Shown here: positions 1-8,827 of the stretch, piece by piece
How positions within the stretch are numbered: the stretch's first letter is position 1
Layout: every line of letters starts with the position of its first letter
Assembly (NCBI RefSeq): GCF_001418335.1
Contig: NZ_LIPP01000135.1
Coordinates: 1 to 64,000, forward strand
Origin: Streptomyces aurantiacus
Lineage (GTDB): Bacteria > Actinomycetota > Actinomycetes > Streptomycetales > Streptomycetaceae
Reading direction: 5' to 3'
DNA length: 64,000 bases
Notes under the pieces: model-generated
Databases searched by the model: none
What the model was told of the DNA's origin: nothing
What the model saw: only the letters and a program-made list of their open reading frames with translations
Position numbers and translations under genes: made by a program

Positions 1-2559
1 GTGGGCGGGTCGGCCGGGGTGGGCAAGTCCCGGCTGGCTGAGGAGTGCCTGGAGCGGGCCGCGGCGGCGGGTTTCCGGGTGGGGCGGGCCACGGCGAGTG
101 CCGCGGCGGGTGCGGTGCCACTGGGGGCGATCGCGCATCTGCTGCCCGCCGGGGTGGACCTGTCCGACCCGGTTGCCGGGTTCGCTGCCGTCGCCGAGCG
201 GTTGGCCGCTGGGCCGGGGCGGCGGTGGGCGCTGTTGGTGGATGACATGCATCTGCTGGATTCGGCCTCGGCGGTGCTGCTGCGGGAGCTGATGGACTCC
301 GGAGTGCTTCTGCTCATCGGCACCGTCCGCAGCGGCGAGCCGTACGGGAAGGCCGTCGCGGCGCTGCGGGGCGGGGACACGGTGTACCGGGTCGACCTGC
401 CCGTACTGAGCACGGAGCAGATCGAGGCGCTGCTGCAGGCCGCGCTCGGCAGGACGGTCGCCCGGCGCGCCCTGCACGAGCTGTCGGCTGCGAGCGGCGG
501 CAACGTGCTGTACCTGCGCGAACTGGTTCTCGGCGCCCTGACCGCCGGGGATCTGACCGAGGACGGGGAGATCTGGCACTTACGCGAGGGCCGACTGCCG
601 GGCACCGCGCGGCTGACCGAAGTGATCGGCACCCGGCTGGCCACCGCCGATTCTGCCGGACGCCCTGTCCTGGAACTGCTGGCACTGTGCGAGCCGCTGC
701 CGCTGGCCGATGCCGAAGCCCTCGCCCCGCCGCAGGTGGTGGCAGCCCTGGAACAGGCAGGGCTGATCCGTGTCACCCAGGACCGGCGGCGCACCACCGT
801 CTCCCTGACTCACCCGCTGTACGGCGAGGTGCTGCGAGCCGGTCTGCCGGTCCTGCGCCGCCGGGCCCTGCTGCTGGACCAGGCCGCACGCGTCGAGGCC
901 CTCGGCGCCCGCCGCCGCGGTGACCTGCTGCACATCGCCACCTGGCGGCTGGCCGCCACGGGCACCGCCGACCCCGCCCTTCTCACGCAGGCCGCCGTAC
1001 TGGCTCGCCACGCGCACGACTACGCGCAGACCGTCACGCTCCTGGAGGCTCTGCCCGAAATGCACCGCACCACCGCAACCGGCTTGATGCTCGGCAACGC
1101 CTTCTTCGAGATGGGCCGCTGGGACCAGGCCGAGGCGGTGCTCGCCCGGGCCGACGCCCATGCCATCGGCGAGCAGGACAAGTTGGCCGTGGCCTTGGTC
1201 CGGACGACGAACCTGCTGTGGAGCAACGCCCCCGTCACCGAGGCACTCGCGATCAACGTCGCTGCCCTGGACCGGATCAGCAGTCCGGCGGGCCGCCGCA
1301 AGCTCAAGATCAATGAGGGCTTCATGCGGATCGCGTCCGGCCGGCCCGTCCGGGGGCTGGCCCTGCTGGAGGACCTGGAAACCGAGGTCGACGATGCCTC
1401 CGACGTCAACGCCTGGCTCCGAGGCGCTTGGATGAAGCCGTTCGGTCTGGCACTGGTGGGCCGCACCGGCGAGGCCGCGACCTGGGCGGAGCGCGCCCAC
1501 GCCGCCCACCGGCACGTCGACGAACACGCCCTGGTCTCCCATCCCGCCGTCCAGCGCATCCCGCTGGTCCTCGCTCTCACCGAAGCCGGTCTCCCGGCCG
1601 AAGCCCGCCGGGAGGGCGAGCGCGCTTACGCCGAACTGGTTGCCGCCGATTCCCTTGTGCGGGTCTGGATGGCGGTCTTCCTCGGCCGCGCCCAGTGGCT
1701 GGCCGGCCATCCGGCGACCGCCCGCCGATGGTGGGCCGAGGCCGCCGCTCTGGCCCGCACCTTCGACCACGCCATGGCCCTGCGCCCGGTGCTCGGCGGC
1801 CTCGCCGCCTGCGCGGCCGTGCTGGGAGACCTGGACGCGGCCGAAGCGTCGCTGGCCGAGCACCGCATCCTGCCGCCGCTGGCACCGGGCCTGCTGTCCG
1901 CCGGGGAGGAATGCCTGGGCGAGGCATGGCTGTTGGCCGCCCGCGGACGCCTGGGTCAGGCACGGTCCGTGCTCACCGCCGCCGCCCGCGCCGCCCGCTC
2001 GACCGGCCACCTCACCGGCGAGGCACTGCTGCTGACCGACGTCGCCCGTCTCGGCGGAGCGAAGGATGCCGCGGACCGGCTGGCCGAACTGGCCCAGAGG
2101 TGCGACGGGGCGTTTGCCCCCGCCCGGGCTCAGCTGGCGACGGCGCTGGCCGCCGATGACCCCGACCAGCTCCGCCAGGCGGCCGACGCGTGCCAGGCCG
2201 TCGGCGCCGACCTGCTCGCCGCCGAGGCGGCCACCGCGGCCGCGGCCGCCTGGCGCCGGACAGGCCAATCCCGCCGCGCCTCAGCAGCCGCCCACCGGGC
2301 CGCCGCAGTCCTGGCCCGCTGCGAAGGCGCCCGCACTCCACTTCTGACCACCGCCCAGGCCACCGCCCCGCTCACCACCCGCGAACGCGAGATAGCCCTG
2401 CTTGCCGCAGCCGGAAACGCCAGCATGGACATCGCCCGATCCCTGGCCCTGTCGGTGCGCACCGTCGACAACCACCTCCACCACGCCTACACGAAACTCG
2501 GCGTCACCACCCGCCGCGAACTGGCCCAGACCCTCAGGGCACCATCCCCCGGCGCATAG
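1..2559 (+). CDS. LAL-type LuxR family transcriptional regulator, 5' end outside the window
   Basis: This large ATP-binding LuxR (LAL/MalT-like) regulator is open from the first base. Its Walker A (GVGKS) lies about residues 6-10, far closer to the N-terminus than usual, so the true start is probably upstream of the window. A Walker B-like LLVDDMH follows near residue 80, then a long helical TPR-like region. The C-terminal LuxR helix-turn-helix (LTTREREIALLAAAG, then VRTVDNHLHH and YTKLGV) covers roughly the last 65 residues. LAL proteins usually activate a single local pathway, often secondary metabolism or sugar use; the target here is not visible. A TTA codon at 580-582 makes translation dependent on the bldA tRNA. 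The neighbouring lectin could be a target, but nothing proves it. Confidence 0.9.
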   Translation: MGGSAGVGKSRLAEECLERAAAAGFRVGRATASAAAGAVPLGAIAHLLPAGVDLSDPVAGFAAVAERLAAGPGRRWALLVDDMHLLDSASAVLLRELMDSGVLLLIGTVRSGEPYGKAVAALRGGDTVYRVDLPVLSTEQIEALLQAALGRTVARRALHELSAASGGNVLYLRELVLGALTAGDLTEDGEIWHLREGRLPGTARLTEVIGTRLATADSAGRPVLELLALCEPLPLADAEALAPPQVVAALEQAGLIRVTQDRRRTTVSLTHPLYGEVLRAGLPVLRRRALLLDQAARVEALGARRRGDLLHIATWRLAATGTADPALLTQAAVLARHAHDYAQTVTLLEALPEMHRTTATGLMLGNAFFEMGRWDQAEAVLARADAHAIGEQDKLAVALVRTTNLLWSNAPVTEALAINVAALDRISSPAGRRKLKINEGFMRIASGRPVRGLALLEDLETEVDDASDVNAWLRGAWMKPFGLALVGRTGEAATWAERAHAAHRHVDEHALVSHPAVQRIPLVLALTEAGLPAEARREGERAYAELVAADSLVRVWMAVFLGRAQWLAGHPATARRWWAEAAALARTFDHAMALRPVLGGLAACAAVLGDLDAAEASLAEHRILPPLAPGLLSAGEECLGEAWLLAARGRLGQARSVLTAAARAARSTGHLTGEALLLTDVARLGGAKDAADRLAELAQRCDGAFAPARAQLATALAADDPDQLRQAADACQAVGADLLAAEAATAAAAAWRRTGQSRRASAAAHRAAAVLARCEGARTPLLTTAQATAPLTTREREIALLAAAGNASMDIARSLALSVRTVDNHLHHAYTKLGVTTRRELAQTLRAPSPGA

Positions 2560-2687
2560 CTGAGTAACGACTGCTCATGTGCTTCCCCACCGGCACGAGC
2601 AGGATCTCCTCCGGGGATACGCCGGCCACTGCCCCCAGGAACGTGTGGCAGTGGCCATGGCGACGACTGTCCAAGAGGAGAAAAAAA

Positions 2688-3191
2688 ATGACCAAGTACC
2701 GCAGAGCCGCGACAGTTCTCGGCGCCACCGCACTGCTCGGCCTCGGCTTCACGGCCACACCCGCGTCCGCGGTGACATACACCCTGGCGATCAACTCCGA
2801 GAGTGTGAAGTGCCTGGACGTTCCGCAGAACAGCAACCGTGACAACCAAGGCATCGAGCAGTACGGGTGCAACGGCAACGGCAACCAACTGTGGACACGG
2901 GAATCCCAGGGCAACGGCTTCTACCATCTCATCAACCAGAACAGCCGCAAGTGCCTGGACGTTCGCGACCACAGCACGAACGACAGGGCGGTTGTGGTGC
3001 AGAACGGCTGCAACTCCGAATTCAGTCAGCAGTGGCAGCTTCAGCAAGTGGGCGTGGGGTTCCAGCTGGTGGCGCGCCACAGTGGTAAATGCGCGACGGT
3101 TGCCAACTCAAGCCTGTCCGACAAGGCCGGGATCATCCAGTTCCCCTGCGGTACAACGGGAACCCAGAGTCAGAACTGGCAGTTCGGCTGA
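2688..3191 (+). CDS. Secreted ricin-type beta-trefoil lectin
   Basis: This 167-residue protein is predicted to be secreted and to bind carbohydrate. Residues 1-28 form a Sec-type signal peptide (KYRR, a hydrophobic core, then ATPASA before the cleavage site). The remainder is a single ricin B-type beta-trefoil of about 140 residues with the repeating Q-x-W signatures NQLW, QQW and QNW and three KCLDV or KCATV strands. No catalytic domain is attached, which is unusual because these modules normally accompany glycoside hydrolases. The ATG at 2688 is chosen over an upstream in-frame start at 2577 because AAGAGGAG lies about 7 nt before it and the signal peptide begins there. A transposase remnant starts immediately after the stop codon. 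Confidence 0.85.
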   Translation: MTKYRRAATVLGATALLGLGFTATPASAVTYTLAINSESVKCLDVPQNSNRDNQGIEQYGCNGNGNQLWTRESQGNGFYHLINQNSRKCLDVRDHSTNDRAVVVQNGCNSEFSQQWQLQQVGVGFQLVARHSGKCATVANSSLSDKAGIIQFPCGTTGTQSQNWQFG

Positions 3192-3213
3192 CCCGAAGCC
3201 GCGGCTTTCAGAG

Positions 3214-3840
3214 GCGGTCCGAGTTCTGAAGATCGGCAAGGACTCTGCCGTCAAGGCGCGCGTCCAGGCCGTGAACCAGCTCAAGGCCGTCCTCGCCAAC
3301 GCTCCTGCGGGGATGCGCGAACCGTTGGATGGCCTGGCCGTGCCGCGGCTCCTCGCCTGGTGCACCACGCTCGCACAGGACGGACTCGGGGCTGCCGAGT
3401 CCGCCGTCGTCCACACCCTGCGCCGACCGGCACGGCGCATCCAATACCTCGACGCGGAGATCAAGGACGCCCTGGATCAGATGACCGGCCTGATCGCGCA
3501 GGCGGTGCCGGCTTTGCTGCAGCTTCAGGGCATCGGGCCGGACTCGGCGGCCGCCTTGCTCATCGCGGCGGGGGACAACCCCGACCGGCTGAGGGGCGAG
3601 GCGTCCTTCGCTGCCTTATGCGGGGTCAGCCCTGTCGAGGCGTCTTCCGGAAAGACCAGCCGCCGCCGGCTCAACCGCGGCAGCAACCGGCAGGCCACCG
3701 CAACCCTGTTCCGGGCGGTGCTCTCCCGTCTGCGCTGGGACTCTGCCACCCAGGAGTACCTCAAGCGCCGGACCGCCGAAGGCTTGTCCAAACGGGAGAT
3801 CATCCGCTGCCTGAAGCGCTACCTCGCCCGAACCGCCTGA
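3214..3840 (+). pseudogene. IS110-family transposase remnant (C-terminal part only)
   Basis: The frame encodes the C-terminal IS116/IS110/IS902 domain: a helical region (AVKARVQAVNQLKAV), the helix-hairpin-helix-like LQLQGIGPDSAAALL, and FAALCGVSPVEASSGKTSRR with its downstream serine region. The N-terminal DEDD catalytic domain, normally about 180 residues, is absent, so it cannot encode an active transposase. The frame is open upstream into the lectin gene in another frame, but that part is only a shadow. The homologous part begins within about 25 nt of the lectin stop codon, so the deletion or insertion endpoint lies right at the lectin 3' end. No terminal repeats were recognised. Confidence 0.75.
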
Positions 3841-4050
3841 CCGCGCGCCGACGCCACGGCACGCCCACCCTCGGTCGCGTTCTGCGGTTACCGCCGGGAC
3901 GGTTGGAAGGTTCAGTTGCCGGTGTCGCCAGAACGTGACCCGCAGGGGGGGACATCTTCCTATTCCGGCTGCAGGCCCGGTGGAGGCTGCGTCTTACTCC
4001 CTTCAGCTGAGGCCCGGCGCACACGGCGGGCAGGGAAGGGGACAGGGGCT

Positions 4051-5150
4051 GTGAAGTATTCGCTGAGTGACAAACAGTTGGAGCTGCTGAAGCAGGTGGC
4101 GGCAGCGTCGAAGGCGTTCGAGGTACAGGGCGCACACAGCGGTGTGCTGTGGGCGCTTCAGCAGCGGACGCTGGTGAAGACCGGCTACGGAAGCGCAGGT
4201 CGTCGGACCGCGGTCGTCACGGCTGATGGCCGTTTTCTATCTCAAGCACGGGAAGCATCCCAAGGAGGCGGAAGCGCAGAAGCCGCGGCTGAAGGACGAC
4301 CCGGCCCAGGCTGCTCTCGCACCGGCGGACGGGCCTGCGCTGCTGGTCCGGATCCGTGAAACCGGCGGAACACTTACCGTGCCGGATTGCGGGCCCAAGA
4401 CCCGCGCCCGCTGGCGGGCGGCCTACCAACGCGCACTGCAGCACGGGCATGTCCCCAACGGCTGCAAGCTGCGGGTCACGGGCCGGGACAAAGGCGACAT
4501 GGTCCTGAAGATCGTGGACGAGCAAAGTGCCCCATGAGCCCACACCCCAGGAACTGCGCAACCTCGAGAAGAATCCCTGGGCGCGCAAGCCCCCGAAGTA
4601 CGACCACCATCCCGACGGCCGCCTCAGAATCGCGTCCCCCCCAGCTGAACAGCTACTACAGCCCGGCCTACAGCTGCGCGGACGGCGCACGGTGGAAACT
4701 GGAGGACCGGCTCGGTCACTTCCTGCGCGACCTGGACCAGGTTGCCGTACACGCCGAACAGCGAAGCATCCCGAAGGAAGAGGAAGAGGCCGCACGCAAG
4801 CGGAACTGGTACAAGGCGCTGCGCCAGGCCCGTACAGCCCAGATCACGCAGCACCGCGGGGCAGTTCTCACCGGTCAGGTGGAACGCTGGCGCCTGGCGG
4901 AGGACATCCGGGCGTTCTGCTCCGCAGCCCGCCGGGCGGACGTCGCGGCGGACTGGACGCAGTGGGCTGAGCAGTACGCGACGTCCATCGACTCGCTCGC
5001 CTATGCCCTCGCCGTTCCTGCCGATCCTCCGGCCGCACCACACGACCTGCGCGACTGCTTCAGAGGCGACACCTACGCCTATCCGTGGCCGTTCGGCAAA
5101 GATGGCACCCGGCTGTGTGGGTGCCAGCCTGCCACGGGACAGCCGCAGGT
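4051..5150 (+). pseudogene. Frame-broken gene of a Streptomyces hypothetical-protein family
   Basis: A conserved-looking protein is spread over three frames. It starts at GTG 4051 (VKYSLSDKQLELLKQ), moves to a second frame near 4232 (FYLKHGKHPKEAEAQ to IVDEQSAP, ending 4537), to a third from 4527 (PHEPTPQELRNLEKNP), and back to the first near 4635 (RWKLEDRLGHFLRDLDQ to AYPWPFGKDG, about 5110). From memory, intact relatives are single proteins of roughly 400-500 residues, which would also imply a deletion near 4530. The switches fall at short homopolymers, for example T4 near 4234 and C7 near 4636. The function of the family is unknown. I call it a decayed gene, though draft-assembly indels cannot be excluded. 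Confidence 0.6.
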
Positions 5151-5386
5151 GAGTGATTGCCGCATCAGCCCCGGCATGCCGCTTTTTCAACCTGCGGACA
5201 CCTGCAGTCATCGATGTGCGACACCGGCTGCGGCTGCTGCACCCAATTCTCCGGCTGCCACTGCATCGAGTTGCCCCCGCCGCAGGGTGTTACGTGCTTT
5301 TGAGGCCCGGATTGGCGGTGACAGCGATCACGGGGGTTGTGTGGCCGGGCTGACCATGTAGATGACCGCCAGCGCTCCGAACAGGC

Positions 5387-5995
5387 TCATGCGGTCGTCC
5401 TTCGCCCCGACGATCCCTGCCAGGGTCGGCCCGCCGTAGGGATCGGCCGCCAGCGCTTCCAGGCCTCCGGCAGGGTGCCCGGCGTCGTGCCGGACAGCAG
5501 CGCGCTCAGCGCTTCCCGTGACAGCGCTCCCGGGGTGATGTCCGCCAGCCGCTCGGCGCCGTCCAGCTCACGCAGAGCCTGCCGTGCGGCATCGGTGAAG
5601 ACCACTCGATAGCGGCCCACGCTCACAGCAGCCCGGCCAGCGCGGGGAACACGCCGCCGATCTCGTGCGTGCACGCAGTCGAGGAGTTCCGGCGCCACGG
5701 CGAAGGGATGTTCTCCAGCGATCCGCCTGCCGATCGCTTCCGCGGTCTGCCGGGCGGACAGCCCTTCGGCGAACTGCAACACCGTGACCAGCATCAGCAC
5801 TCCAGGCAGAACCGCTGGACGGCCCACCGCCGGGAAGAGCTGCCCGACGTCCTCGGCGGAGAAGACCTCCGCGAACCCATCCCGCAGCCGCCTCGCCAGC
5901 GTGTGCTTCGGACACACCGTCCACGCCACCTGCGCCGTCTGCGCCGGAATCTCTCCCAGCCCCGCTGCCGCAGTGACACCCTCCCCGAACACAAC
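5387..5995 (-). pseudogene. IS1182/IS5-like transposase remnant
   Basis: The reverse strand encodes the N-terminal DUF772-type region of an IS1182-like transposase: IPAQTAQVAW, CPKHTLARRLRDGF, SAEDVGQLFPAVGRP and LMLVTVLQFAEGLSARQT are all readable. Beyond AEAIGRRIA the similarity decays, and no catalytic DDE core can be recognised before the frame ends. The likely original start is near 5980-5995 rather than the first ATG of the open frame at 6121. The remnant sits just upstream of purB and marks the edge between the decaying accessory DNA on the left and ordinary core genes on the right. Intact copies are usually about 450-550 residues. Confidence 0.6.
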
Positions 5996-6220
5996 GTCGG
6001 CCTTCCCCGCCACACTCAGGCAGTGAAGGCCGACGTCACGCTCAGTCCCCGACTTTCCCAACAGTGTCTGTAGGCCGGGGGCTTCTGTCTGTCCGCGGGC
6101 TACCCCTGCTGGATCTCTCACACTTTTCTCACGGACTCTGCGTCCAGAGGCAGACGCTGTGAACCCCGATGGCCTCTACCTCGACGGTGGAGACCCGCAG
6201 AGACCCCCATACACAGCGGG

Positions 6221-6237
6221 TATGCTCCGTACACGTG
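6221..6237 (+). promoter_or_regulatory. Candidate -10 element of a leaderless purB promoter
   Basis: TATGCT at 6221-6226 fits the actinobacterial TANNNT -10 consensus and is separated by only 8 nt from the chosen purB start GTG at 6235. Transcription would then begin at or beside the start codon. No purine-rich ribosome binding site lies in between. A matching -35 is not convincing. Confidence 0.4.
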
Positions 6238-7674
6238 ACTGCGCCCGCAAAGCCCCGTATCCCGAACGTCCTCGCCGGCCGCTATGCCTCGGCCGAGCTC
6301 GCCACCCTGTGGTCCCCCGAGCAGAAGGTGAGGCTGGAGCGTCAGCTCTGGCTCGCCGTGCTGCGGGCCCAGAAGGACCTCGGGATCGAGGTGCCCGACG
6401 CCGCCCTCGCCGACTACGAGCGGGTCCTCGACCAGGTCGACCTGGCTTCGATCGCCGAGCGCGAGAAGGTCACGCGGCACGACGTGAAGGCGCGGATCGA
6501 GGAGTTCAACGACCTCGCCGGGCACGAGCACGTCCACAAGGGCATGACGTCCCGGGACCTCACCGAGAACGTCGAGCAGTTGCAGATCCGGCTCTCCCTT
6601 GAGCTGGTGCGCGACCGTGCGGTCGCCGTCCTCGCGCGCCTGGGCAAGCTCGCCGGTGAGTACGGCGAGCTGGTCATGGCGGGCCGTTCCCACAACGTGG
6701 CGGCGCAGGCGACGACCCTCGGCAAGCGTTTCGCGACCGCCGCCGACGAACTGCTCGTCGCACACGGCCGGGTCGAGGAACTGCTCGCCCGTTATCCGCT
6801 GCGCGGAATCAAGGGCCCGGTGGGCACGGCTCAGGACATGCTCGACCTGCTGGGCGGGGACGCGGCGAAGCTCGCCGACCTGGAGCAGCGGATCGCTCGG
6901 CACCTCGGCTTCTCGCAGGCGTTCACGTCGGTGGGCCAGGTCTATCCGCGCTCGCTGGACTACGAGGTCGTGACCGCGCTGGTGCAGTTGGCCGCGGCCC
7001 CCTCGTCCATCGCCAAGACCATCCGGCTGATGGCCGGGCACGAACTGGTGACCGAGGGTTTCAAGCCGGGCCAGGTCGGTTCCTCGGCGATGCCCCACAA
7101 GATGAATACCCGCTCCTGCGAGCGCGTCAACGGCCTGATGGTGATCCTGCGCGGTTACGCCTCGATGACGGGCGAACTGGCGGGCGACCAGTGGAACGAG
7201 GGCGACGTGTCCTGCTCGGTGGTGCGCCGGGTCGCGCTGCCGGACGCGTTCTTCGCGCTGGACGGTCTGCTGGAGACCTTCCTCACCGTCCTCGACGAGT
7301 TCGGTGCCTTCCCGGCGGTCGTCGCGCGCGAGCTGGACCGCTACCTGCCGTTCCTCGCGACGACCAAGGTCCTGATGGGCGCGGTGCGCGCGGGTGTCGG
7401 CCGAGAGGTCGCGCACGAAGCCATCAAGGAGAACGCCGTCGCCGCCGCCCTCGCCATGCGTGAGCAGGGCACCGAACGCAACGAACTCCTTGACAAGCTC
7501 GCCGCGGACGAGCGCATCCCGCTCGACCGCGCGCAGCTCGACGTACTGATGGCCGACAAGCTGTCCTTCACGGGGGCCGCCGCCGACCAGGTGACGGCGG
7601 TCGTCGCCCGCGTCGAGGAGATCCTGAAGCAGCACCCGGAGGCCGCCGGCTACACGCCGGGGGCGATCCTCTGA
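6235..7674 (+). CDS. purB: Adenylosuccinate lyase
   Basis: PurB performs two steps of purine synthesis: it releases fumarate from SAICAR to give AICAR, and from adenylosuccinate to give AMP. The 479-residue product has the family signature GSSAMPHKMNTRSCERV, the conserved TSRDLTENVEQ segment and MAGRSHNVAAQATTLGKR, so it should be active. The frame is open further upstream to 6169, but the conserved part (TAPAKPRIPNVLAG) starts right after the GTG at 6235. There is no Shine-Dalgarno sequence before it, while a TATGCT box lies 8 nt upstream, so translation is probably leaderless. The downstream glycosylase gene appears to overlap its stop codon. Confidence 0.95.
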   Translation: MTAPAKPRIPNVLAGRYASAELATLWSPEQKVRLERQLWLAVLRAQKDLGIEVPDAALADYERVLDQVDLASIAEREKVTRHDVKARIEEFNDLAGHEHVHKGMTSRDLTENVEQLQIRLSLELVRDRAVAVLARLGKLAGEYGELVMAGRSHNVAAQATTLGKRFATAADELLVAHGRVEELLARYPLRGIKGPVGTAQDMLDLLGGDAAKLADLEQRIARHLGFSQAFTSVGQVYPRSLDYEVVTALVQLAAAPSSIAKTIRLMAGHELVTEGFKPGQVGSSAMPHKMNTRSCERVNGLMVILRGYASMTGELAGDQWNEGDVSCSVVRRVALPDAFFALDGLLETFLTVLDEFGAFPAVVARELDRYLPFLATTKVLMGAVRAGVGREVAHEAIKENAVAAALAMREQGTERNELLDKLAADERIPLDRAQLDVLMADKLSFTGAAADQVTAVVARVEEILKQHPEAAGYTPGAIL

Positions 7675-8243
7675 CGAGGTTCACCGCGGCCGAGTTGGAG
7701 GCCGCCCGCGACCGGCTCGCGCCGGATGTCGTCGCGGCCGGCCTCCAGGTGCTGTTCTGCGGTATCAACCCCGGTCTCATGACGGCCGCGACGGGCCACC
7801 ACTTCGCACGCCCCGGCAACCGCTTCTGGCCGGTTCTGCACCTGTCCTCCTTCACTCCCCGGCTACTGAAGCCCTCCGAACAGGGCGAGTTGCTCTCATA
7901 CGGACTCGGCATCACCAATGTGGTGGCGCGGGCGACCGCCCGGGCCGACGAGCTGAGCGCGAACGAGTACCGGGAGGGCGGGCGGCTGCTCGCCGCCAAG
8001 GTGGGACGGCTGCGGCCACGCTGGCTCGCGGTGGTGGGTGTGACCGCCTACCGGGCGGCCTTCGACGACCGACGGGCCGTGATCGGGCCCCAGGAGCGGA
8101 CATTCGGCTCGACTCGTGTGTGGGTGCTGCCCAACCCGAGTGGCCTGAACGCGCACTGGACGGCGACGACGATGGCGGAGGAGTTCGGCCGGTTGCGGGA
8201 GGCCGCGTCCGAAGGTCCGCGAGAGGCCGCGCAGGATCAGTAG
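7671..8243 (+). CDS. mug: Mismatch-specific uracil/thymine DNA glycosylase (Mug type)
   Basis: The product belongs to the MUG/TDG branch of uracil-DNA glycosylases, which remove uracil or thymine from G mismatches. The active-site motif GINPG appears in VLFCGINPGLMTAATGHHF, followed by FARPGNRFWPVL, and the second motif NPSG lies in VLPNPSGLNAHW. The length, about 190 residues, is typical. Homologues begin TRFTAAELEAARDRL; here that sequence starts at CTG 7671, which overlaps the purB stop as CTGA. GGGGG at 7659-7663 is correctly spaced for it. The next candidate, TTG 7695, lacks a good ribosome binding site. The two genes are likely translationally coupled. Confidence 0.88.
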   Translation: MTRFTAAELEAARDRLAPDVVAAGLQVLFCGINPGLMTAATGHHFARPGNRFWPVLHLSSFTPRLLKPSEQGELLSYGLGITNVVARATARADELSANEYREGGRLLAAKVGRLRPRWLAVVGVTAYRAAFDDRRAVIGPQERTFGSTRVWVLPNPSGLNAHWTATTMAEEFGRLREAASEGPREAAQDQ

Positions 8244-8283
8244 CACTCCGAGAGGTTTGTCCGTGTCCGGTCGATCCGGTCGA

Positions 8284-8730
8284 TCACGGCGGCGCCAAGT
8301 CCGTGACCAGCGCGAAGAGTTGGAACTCGTCTCCCTCCGCTGGCTCCGAGACCCCCACGGCGACCCAGCGTCCGGTGCCGGCGGCCTCCCACAGGTCCAC
8401 GTATCTCACGTAGGCGCTGAGGTAGGCCCACGGCTTCGGTATCTCCTCGCCCGGGTCCTCGGAGCGCAGGAAGACACCGTCCAGACTCTTTGGTTCCGCC
8501 TCGCCCCAGCGCTCACCCAGGCGCTGCGCCACGCCGTCTCTGTAGGCGCCGAACTGGTCCGCGATCTCCTCCCGCCCGGACTGGTCACCCGTACCGAAAT
8601 CGCGCGTCGTCTCCAGCACCACCAAGTGGTAGCCGGGTCCCCCCGCGCCGACCTCCGACCAACCGTGCACCGCGGGGAAGTCGCGGACGCACAGCTCGTC
8701 GATCGTGGCGAGGTGTCGCTCAGTGGTCAT
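8284..8730 (-). CDS. Conserved hypothetical protein, 148 aa
   Basis: This is a soluble acidic protein with no signal peptide, no membrane segment and no motif I recognise. Its centre reads GPGYHLVVLETTRDFG, and a C-terminal beta-rich part contains YLSAYVRYVDLWEAAG and RWVAVGVSEPAEGDEF. The frame is open upstream to 8811; ATG 8730 (TTERHLATIDEL) is chosen because the sequence upstream looks intergenic. The gene converges on mug and is separated from it by about 40 bp. Function unknown. Confidence 0.65.
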   Translation of the reverse strand: MTTERHLATIDELCVRDFPAVHGWSEVGAGGPGYHLVVLETTRDFGTGDQSGREEIADQFGAYRDGVAQRLGERWGEAEPKSLDGVFLRSEDPGEEIPKPWAYLSAYVRYVDLWEAAGTGRWVAVGVSEPAEGDEFQLFALVTDLAPP

Positions 8731-8827
8731 GAAGTCCAGTAAAGCGGTCACCACTGACACTTGGCGTCCCGTCAGGTGACAACGGATGTCCGGGGCCACG
8801 AATCTCGGCATTCACGCGTCCCCAAGT

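Noticed and set aside
580-2268. Long reverse-strand ORF opposite the LAL regulator
   Set aside because: A high-GC shadow: no recognisable domain, and the opposite strand has a clear LuxR protein.
4051-5150. Programmed frameshifting in the broken gene
   Set aside because: Several switches in different directions without slippery heptamer-plus-pseudoknot structure favour decay or assembly error.
8731-8760. GTGTCAGTG upstream of the hypothetical gene at 8730, resembling the damage-promoter motif
   Set aside because: The first base differs and the next TA box is at N10 rather than N8 and does not fit TANNNT, so the match is not sufficient.
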